Positions 48,270 through 51,307 of a stretch of DNA of 51,307 nt are shown here, one piece after another (position 1 is the first letter of the stretch; the number at the start of each line of letters is the position of its first letter). The stretch comes from GWA1-54-12 sp964489845 (GTDB lineage Bacteria > Patescibacteriota > Minisyncoccia > UBA6257 > GWB1-50-10): positions 1 to 51,307 of the forward strand of contig CAZAZV010000003.1 of assembly GCA_964489845.1 (NCBI GenBank). The letters are read 5' to 3'. The notes below the pieces were generated by a model. The model saw only the letters and a program-made list of their open reading frames with translations. It searched no databases and was not told where the DNA came from. Both the position numbers and the translations under genes were made by a program.

Positions 48270-48440
48270 TCATTTGAGTATCGCCCGAAGGACTTTCTCG
48301 TACAGTTTCTCGACGATGCGCATTTGCCGCTCGCCGAGCCGGGCATAGTTATCGAGACCGGCTGAAGCATTGACTTCAAGTACGACATACGAGCGCGGCG
48401 GCGTCTCAAGTGTACCCTGGACCATCACATCAATTCCGCA
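48270..48440 (-). pseudogene. C-terminal remainder of the ATP-grasp gene, out of frame
   Basis: In the frame beginning with TGC at 48440 the sequence continues the ATP-grasp fold: CGIDVMVQGTLETPP, then VVLEVNASAGLDNYARLGER, with the metal-binding Glu and Asn of the family, to a stop at 48270. Restoring one base near 48441-48442 joins it to the upstream part for a total of about 329 residues. Confidence 0.8.
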
Positions 48441-49258
48441 GTCAAGTTCATATCGTGCGCGAGCTCTGCGGCAAGCTTCCGCCAGGAGGGATGGGTGAGG
48501 GATGTTATGTCCACGGCATCCCCGCCGGTCGAGAGATTTGCGTTCGGAAGCAGTTCGACCCGCTCTCCCTTCTTCGGAACCGAATCCATCGAACGCTTGA
48601 GCCGCCTGAGGGTGTTCTTGATACGCATATCATCCGCGTTCAAGATTGTGTCACGTCCCCATTTCACGAACTCTTGCTGTTTCTCTCGGAGTAGTTCTCT
48701 CATGGAAGAACGTCCATCCCCCGTGACCGCGAGCGGCGATCGCCGGTATACCGAGATGACCTCGCCGTCCAGCACGACAATCCGATAGTCGTCTCCCGGT
48801 ACGATGCGCTGGACGAGAAAGACATTCTCTCTTCCCCTGAACGCGCTCACCGCCTGGAGCAGTTCTTTCTTGTTCCAGACTTTCGCGACGCCGCTTCCCT
48901 GGCTCTTGCTGTTCGGTTTCACGATGACAGGAAACCCGAGTTGCTTGGCATACTGGTATGCCGCTTCGAGATTTCGCCCGCTGCCTATCACCTCGCACCA
49001 CCGCGGCGTGAAGAATTCCTGTCCTTCTGGCACGGGATATCCCATGCGGCGCATAAAATAGGTGGCGTAGGCTTTGTCTTGCGCAATCGCCGCGGCGCCG
49101 AGTGTATTGAGGTCGAAACTGGCGTTTCGGAAATATCTTTTCTCACCGCGCGGTGTTATAACTTGAGCGGCGTACCCGTACTGCGGCTCAACCGTGATTT
49201 TGACGCCGAGTTCCTTCGCCACTTTTTCTATAATCGGCGTGACGAACGCTTTCTTCAT
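48425..49258 (-). CDS. ATP-grasp ligase (glutathione/cyanophycin synthetase-like), frameshifted
   Basis: The open frame gives 277 residues with an ATP-grasp domain: QDKAYATYFMRRMGYPVPEG, FPVIVKPNSKSQGSGV (ATP-binding loop), VQRIVPGDDYRIVVLDGEV and NLSTGGDAVDIT. The fold is cut off at AHDMNL, before the metal-binding strand, and the missing part lies in another frame just downstream. The family joins a carboxylate to an amine using ATP, as in glutathione, cyanophycin and RimK-type synthesis. The gene has an excellent Shine-Dalgarno (AAGGAGG). It lies 59 nt after the CofE-like gene. The frameshift may be real decay, a sequencing error or programmed. Confidence 0.82.
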   Translation of the reverse strand: MKKAFVTPIIEKVAKELGVKITVEPQYGYAAQVITPRGEKRYFRNASFDLNTLGAAAIAQDKAYATYFMRRMGYPVPEGQEFFTPRWCEVIGSGRNLEAAYQYAKQLGFPVIVKPNSKSQGSGVAKVWNKKELLQAVSAFRGRENVFLVQRIVPGDDYRIVVLDGEVISVYRRSPLAVTGDGRSSMRELLREKQQEFVKWGRDTILNADDMRIKNTLRRLKRSMDSVPKKGERVELLPNANLSTGGDAVDITSLTHPSWRKLAAELAHDMNLTAELM

Positions 49259-49317
49259 ATTTGTCCTCCTTCACTCTATAGTTTGCTTCTCGAACTATAT
49301 GACGGTTTCGACTTCTG

Positions 49318-50004
49318 TCAACGGCCGTATACGGATTTGTAGATATCGCTCTCCGGCCGCACCGAAAGAACTCCATGGTCATACGCGCGATTATTGAAAC
49401 GCATCCCGGTTTCCCGCAGGAGCGCCAGCGGTTTCCTTTCGTTGCCTTCTCCCATGGCGAGCACGGCAGCCGCGGCGAGCGCGTCGGCAATATTCGCCCG
49501 TTCCATCTTGAATTTCCTGCCGAAGATATCTTTCCGCCCGACGTAGCTTTCGAGCCCTTCGAAACCCGCCCACGCGAGCGCGATACCGAGAGATCCTTTG
49601 CGGAGCGGAACGGTCCGTGTGTCACTTATGATAACGCCGCACTTTGAGAGGCCGAACACCGCCTTTATGTCTTTCAACAACTCGCGCGCGGCGCGGCGCG
49701 GCTCTTCAGGCAAGAGGATCACCTTTCCCGCGGCATTCGATTCGTCGACGCCGGCATTGGCGCACCACTCGCCGCTTCGGAGTGTCAGGTAACACCACGC
49801 TCCTTTTATAAACCTACTGCTTTCTTTCTTTATGGCGGTTTCTTTATTTTCCAATGGGACGACTCTGCCCTGCGACAGCGCTACCACTTTCGATGTGACG
49901 ACGAGGATGTCTCCATTTCCCAAATTCGGGATATGTTCCAGGATAAAGGGGAGGAGCTTCTCGCGCTTTTTGAATACGTGTGTCGTAATCGCTTCTACAA
50001 TCAT
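49318..50004 (-). CDS. CofE-like F420-0:gamma-glutamyl ligase family protein
   Basis: This 228-residue protein matches the CofE fold: GDILVVTSKVVALSQGRVV, then VILLPEEPRRAARELL, CGVIISDTRTVPLRKGSLGIA, GFEGLESYVGRKDIFGRKF and ANIADALAAAAVLAMGEG. CofE adds glutamate to coenzyme F420 in archaea and actinobacteria. No other F420 gene is in the window, and the neighbours are another amide ligase and a peptidase, so a different amino-acid ligation is likely. The ATG at 50004 is 6 nt after a perfect TATAAT. Confidence 0.85.
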   Translation of the reverse strand: MIVEAITTHVFKKREKLLPFILEHIPNLGNGDILVVTSKVVALSQGRVVPLENKETAIKKESSRFIKGAWCYLTLRSGEWCANAGVDESNAAGKVILLPEEPRRAARELLKDIKAVFGLSKCGVIISDTRTVPLRKGSLGIALAWAGFEGLESYVGRKDIFGRKFKMERANIADALAAAAVLAMGEGNERKPLALLRETGMRFNNRAYDHGVLSVRPESDIYKSVYGR

Positions 50005-50010
50005 GCTTTC

Positions 50011-50019
50011 ATTATATCA
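50011..50019 (-). promoter_or_regulatory. CofE-like gene extended -10, leaderless layout
   Basis: On the minus strand TGATATAAT is a perfect extended -10 element, ending 6 nt before the ATG at 50004. It lies directly after the T-tract of the NlpC/P60 gene terminator. Confidence 0.62.
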
Positions 50020-50030
50020 GCGAAAAACAA

Positions 50031-50057
50031 AAAGCCGACTCAAGGAGAATCGGCTTT
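50031..50057 (-). terminator. Terminator of the NlpC/P60 gene
   Basis: AAAGCCGA pairs with TCGGCTTT around 11 nt, followed on the minus strand by TTGTTTTTCGC. The stop codon of the peptidase gene (50040-50042) lies inside the hairpin. Confidence 0.88.
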
Positions 50058-50684
50058 GGCGACGCTTGAGACGATAAGCCACCATACATCATCCGACGTT
50101 TCTATGGGATCTCTAAAACTCGTTGCCGGTGTGATGAGCGTTACGAGGTCGCTCCCGCAGGGGATAACCCTCCCCGCGCCACGCAACTCGCCCGTCCCTA
50201 GGAATTCGTCGAGGGGACTCTCAATAACGCTCTTTTGTTTTACGGAAGCGTGCAGCACGGTGTCTCGATCGGTTCCAATTCCCACATGGCTGACTCTTGT
50301 TGACGGATCTTGGTGGTAGTAATTGTAGCTGCTGTTCCCGGACGTGAAGAGCAGATCGCCGGCAGCAAGGTCAATGACGGGAATTGCCTTGACGACTCTT
50401 TTCTGCTGCATAGCCCGGCGCGGCAACCAGATACCCAGTATGCCGTAGCACCATTTGACGAAACTTGAGCAATCGAAAGCTTCCGGCGCTTCCATCATCC
50501 GGCATCCGACCCGATAGGAAGTCTTTCTCCTCGCGTGCCACGCGGCGATATCCACCACGTCCAACCGCACGATTCTGAATCCCCATTGCTCCAGAATCGA
50601 GCATGCTCTTTCTCTAGGAACGAGTCTGGCGAGAGCGTTCAGGTCGACGGCGCAGCGCGAGCCGACCGCCCGGTATTCTTCCAT
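50040..50684 (-). CDS. NlpC/P60 cysteine peptidase, no signal peptide
   Basis: This 214-residue protein has an NlpC/P60 domain with catalytic Cys72 (AFDCSSFVKWCYG) and His133 (RVSHVGIGTD), then TVLHAS. The family cleaves gamma-D-glutamyl bonds in peptidoglycan or acts as an amidase or transamidase. The N-terminal 60 residues are not a signal peptide or membrane segment, so the protein appears cytoplasmic, which is unusual for a wall hydrolase. It may act on the product of the two ligases next to it. A Shine-Dalgarno (AAGGAG) precedes the ATG and a promoter is seen at 50719-50747. Confidence 0.87.
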   Translation of the reverse strand: MEEYRAVGSRCAVDLNALARLVPRERACSILEQWGFRIVRLDVVDIAAWHARRKTSYRVGCRMMEAPEAFDCSSFVKWCYGILGIWLPRRAMQQKRVVKAIPVIDLAAGDLLFTSGNSSYNYYHQDPSTRVSHVGIGTDRDTVLHASVKQKSVIESPLDEFLGTGELRGAGRVIPCGSDLVTLITPATSFRDPIETSDDVWWLIVSSVAKADSP

Positions 50685-50718
50685 GCTTTACTCCTTTCTC
50701 GTATAGGATCTGTTCTTT

Positions 50719-50747
50719 GTTATACCCGCCCGGGCGCGGGAAATCAA
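50719..50747 (-). promoter_or_regulatory. Promoter of the NlpC/P60 gene with an operator-like spacer
   Basis: On the minus strand TTGATT (50742-50747) and TATAAC (50719-50724) are 17 nt apart. The spacer is a GC-rich inverted repeat (CCCGC-N6-GCGGG, 50725-50740), which is unusual inside a promoter and could be a protein-binding site. The leader is about 28 nt with a Shine-Dalgarno. Confidence 0.6.
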
Positions 50748-50759
50748 ATTAAACTTAAA

Positions 50760-51209
50760 CGTTACGCATTTCGCCGCCTGCGGCAGCGAGGAAATCCCCC
50801 CGCGAGAATTCTGAATTGCGGCGGCTTGTACTGAGCGAAGTCGAAGTGAGCCGCTCCGCTGACAATTTCAAGTTTTTCTTTGGTGGCAAATTCCTGAAGC
50901 TCCACCAGTGTAGATGACGTATCTCATGTGGTTAAAAATTTTCTTTTCCCGATGCGAAACCGCGAATTCTCGTTTGCCCCGAAATTGCAGTATGAAATGG
51001 CCGCCGCGCCGCTTGCGGCGCACTCTGCCAACTTGCCATTTTCCAACTTGTGCCGCGGGAGGGAATTTCCCTACTCACTCTCCGCCAGCCGGCGGATCGC
51101 TCCGTCCTCGAAACCCTCGGTTTCGAGGACTTCCGACACGGGGAGACGCTCCCGCGTCTCCCCGACCCCCGCCCATGGTTCAATTCCCGTACCTTCATAT
51201 CAGCACAAG
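50760..51209. repeat. Gene-free stretch with a cluster of short palindromes
   Basis: No convincing gene is seen here. The stretch holds stem-loops: GCCGC/GCGGC near 50772; a stem AGCGGCT-type element at 50820-50854 enclosing CTGAGCGAAGTCGAAG, a motif that resembles dispersed elements of many environmental genomes (from memory, not searched); GCGCCGC/GCGGCGC at 51006-51021; TCCGCCAGCCGGCGGA at 51081-51096; GTCCTCGAAACC/GGTTTCGAGGAC with a 3-nt loop at 51104-51130; and CGGGGAGACGC/GCGTCTCCCCG with a 4-nt loop at 51139-51164. It could be a repeat-rich spacer or part of a structured RNA. Confidence 0.65.
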
Positions 51210-51238
51210 AAAACCATCTCCCCTAGGAGATGGTTTTT
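51210..51238 (+). terminator. Strong intrinsic terminator near the right end
   Basis: AAACCATCTCC and GGAGATGGTTT pair around a few bases and are followed by a T-run on the plus strand; the minus strand also has a short T-run, so it may work in both directions. No gene ends at it within the window on the plus strand; it may end an RNA from the palindrome-rich stretch or a leftward gene starting beyond the window. Confidence 0.85.
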
Positions 51239-51307
51239 TATGTCTTTATTTTACCAAGCTCGCACCTATTTTCAAAATCGCTGACAATGTGCCACGCGCT
51301 GAGCGCG

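Noticed and set aside
50932..51198. Minus-strand frame of 88 codons in the palindrome-rich end
   Set aside because: It is built from the palindromes, is very rich in Arg and Ser and has no ribosome-binding site.
1..51307. CRISPR array, transposase, integrase or phage genes
   Set aside because: No regularly spaced direct repeats and no recombinase or phage-like proteins were seen on either strand. The only long direct repeat is the 293-bp tandem pair.
1..51307. Alternative genetic code with UGA as glycine, as in some Patescibacteria
   Set aside because: RF2 is encoded and many genes end in TGA at ATGA overlaps, so UGA is a normal stop here.

Overview
The window looks like a piece of a Candidatus Patescibacteria (CPR) chromosome, most likely of the Parcubacteria/Paceibacteria type. 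This is inferred from the gene content and was not computed. Supporting signs are a DUF5674 protein, a very large secreted protein with one peptidoglycan-binding domain, a release factor 2 without its N-terminal domain, many unassigned small membrane proteins, dense overlapping genes, and many genes whose -10 box lies exactly 6 nt before the start codon. RF2 is present and UGA behaves as an ordinary stop.

Layout. 1-3431: tRNA-Gln, a stand-alone ATP-cone protein (+), then a leftward block of a zinc-ribbon protein, an SPW-repeat protein, tRNA-Thr, prfB, ftsE and ftsX. 3436-13771: a DsbA-like thiol oxidoreductase and the first surface-glycan genes (initiating sugar transferase, flippase, asnB, a Gfo/Idh/MocA-type oxidoreductase, a glycosyltransferase and wecB). 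13880-35334: one leftward block of about 21.5 kb whose genes overlap or nearly touch, apparently read from a single promoter just right of the O-antigen-ligase-like gene. It carries glycosyltransferases, methyltransferases, a second flippase, GDP-mannose 4,6-dehydratase, a shortened nucleotide-sugar dehydrogenase, several epimerases and a split transketolase next to an RfbH/ColD-like 3-dehydratase. 35488-39310: the giant secreted (probable S-layer) gene and a structured upstream region with a candidate small RNA or attenuator.

39311-46640: a membrane protein, a ClpB-type unfoldase with a CIRCE-like operator, an HtrA-type protease, a cysteine desulfurase and two exported or membrane proteins. 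46749-48188: a small membrane protein, tRNA-His, tRNA-Pro, tRNA-Arg, a helical hypothetical protein and DUF5674. 48270-50684: an ATP-grasp ligase with a frameshift, a CofE-like gamma-glutamyl ligase and an NlpC/P60 peptidase. 50685-51307: a gene-free, palindrome-rich stretch ending in a terminator.

How it works together. Most of the window builds and exports a surface polysaccharide: a lipid-linked sugar is started (sugar transferase), extended and decorated (glycosyltransferases, methyltransferases, special sugars), flipped (two flippases) and polymerised or ligated (O-antigen ligase family). Beside it are the probable S-layer protein and envelope quality control (HtrA, DsbA, FtsEX). The points most worth a second look are the dehydratase plus split-transketolase cassette (candidate branched-sugar pathway), the perfect 293-bp tandem duplication that breaks a methyltransferase-glycosyltransferase fusion, the ligase/peptidase cassette at the right end, the ClpB with a ClpP-type loop and CIRCE-like operator, the domain-1-less RF2, and the very regular leaderless promoter layout.
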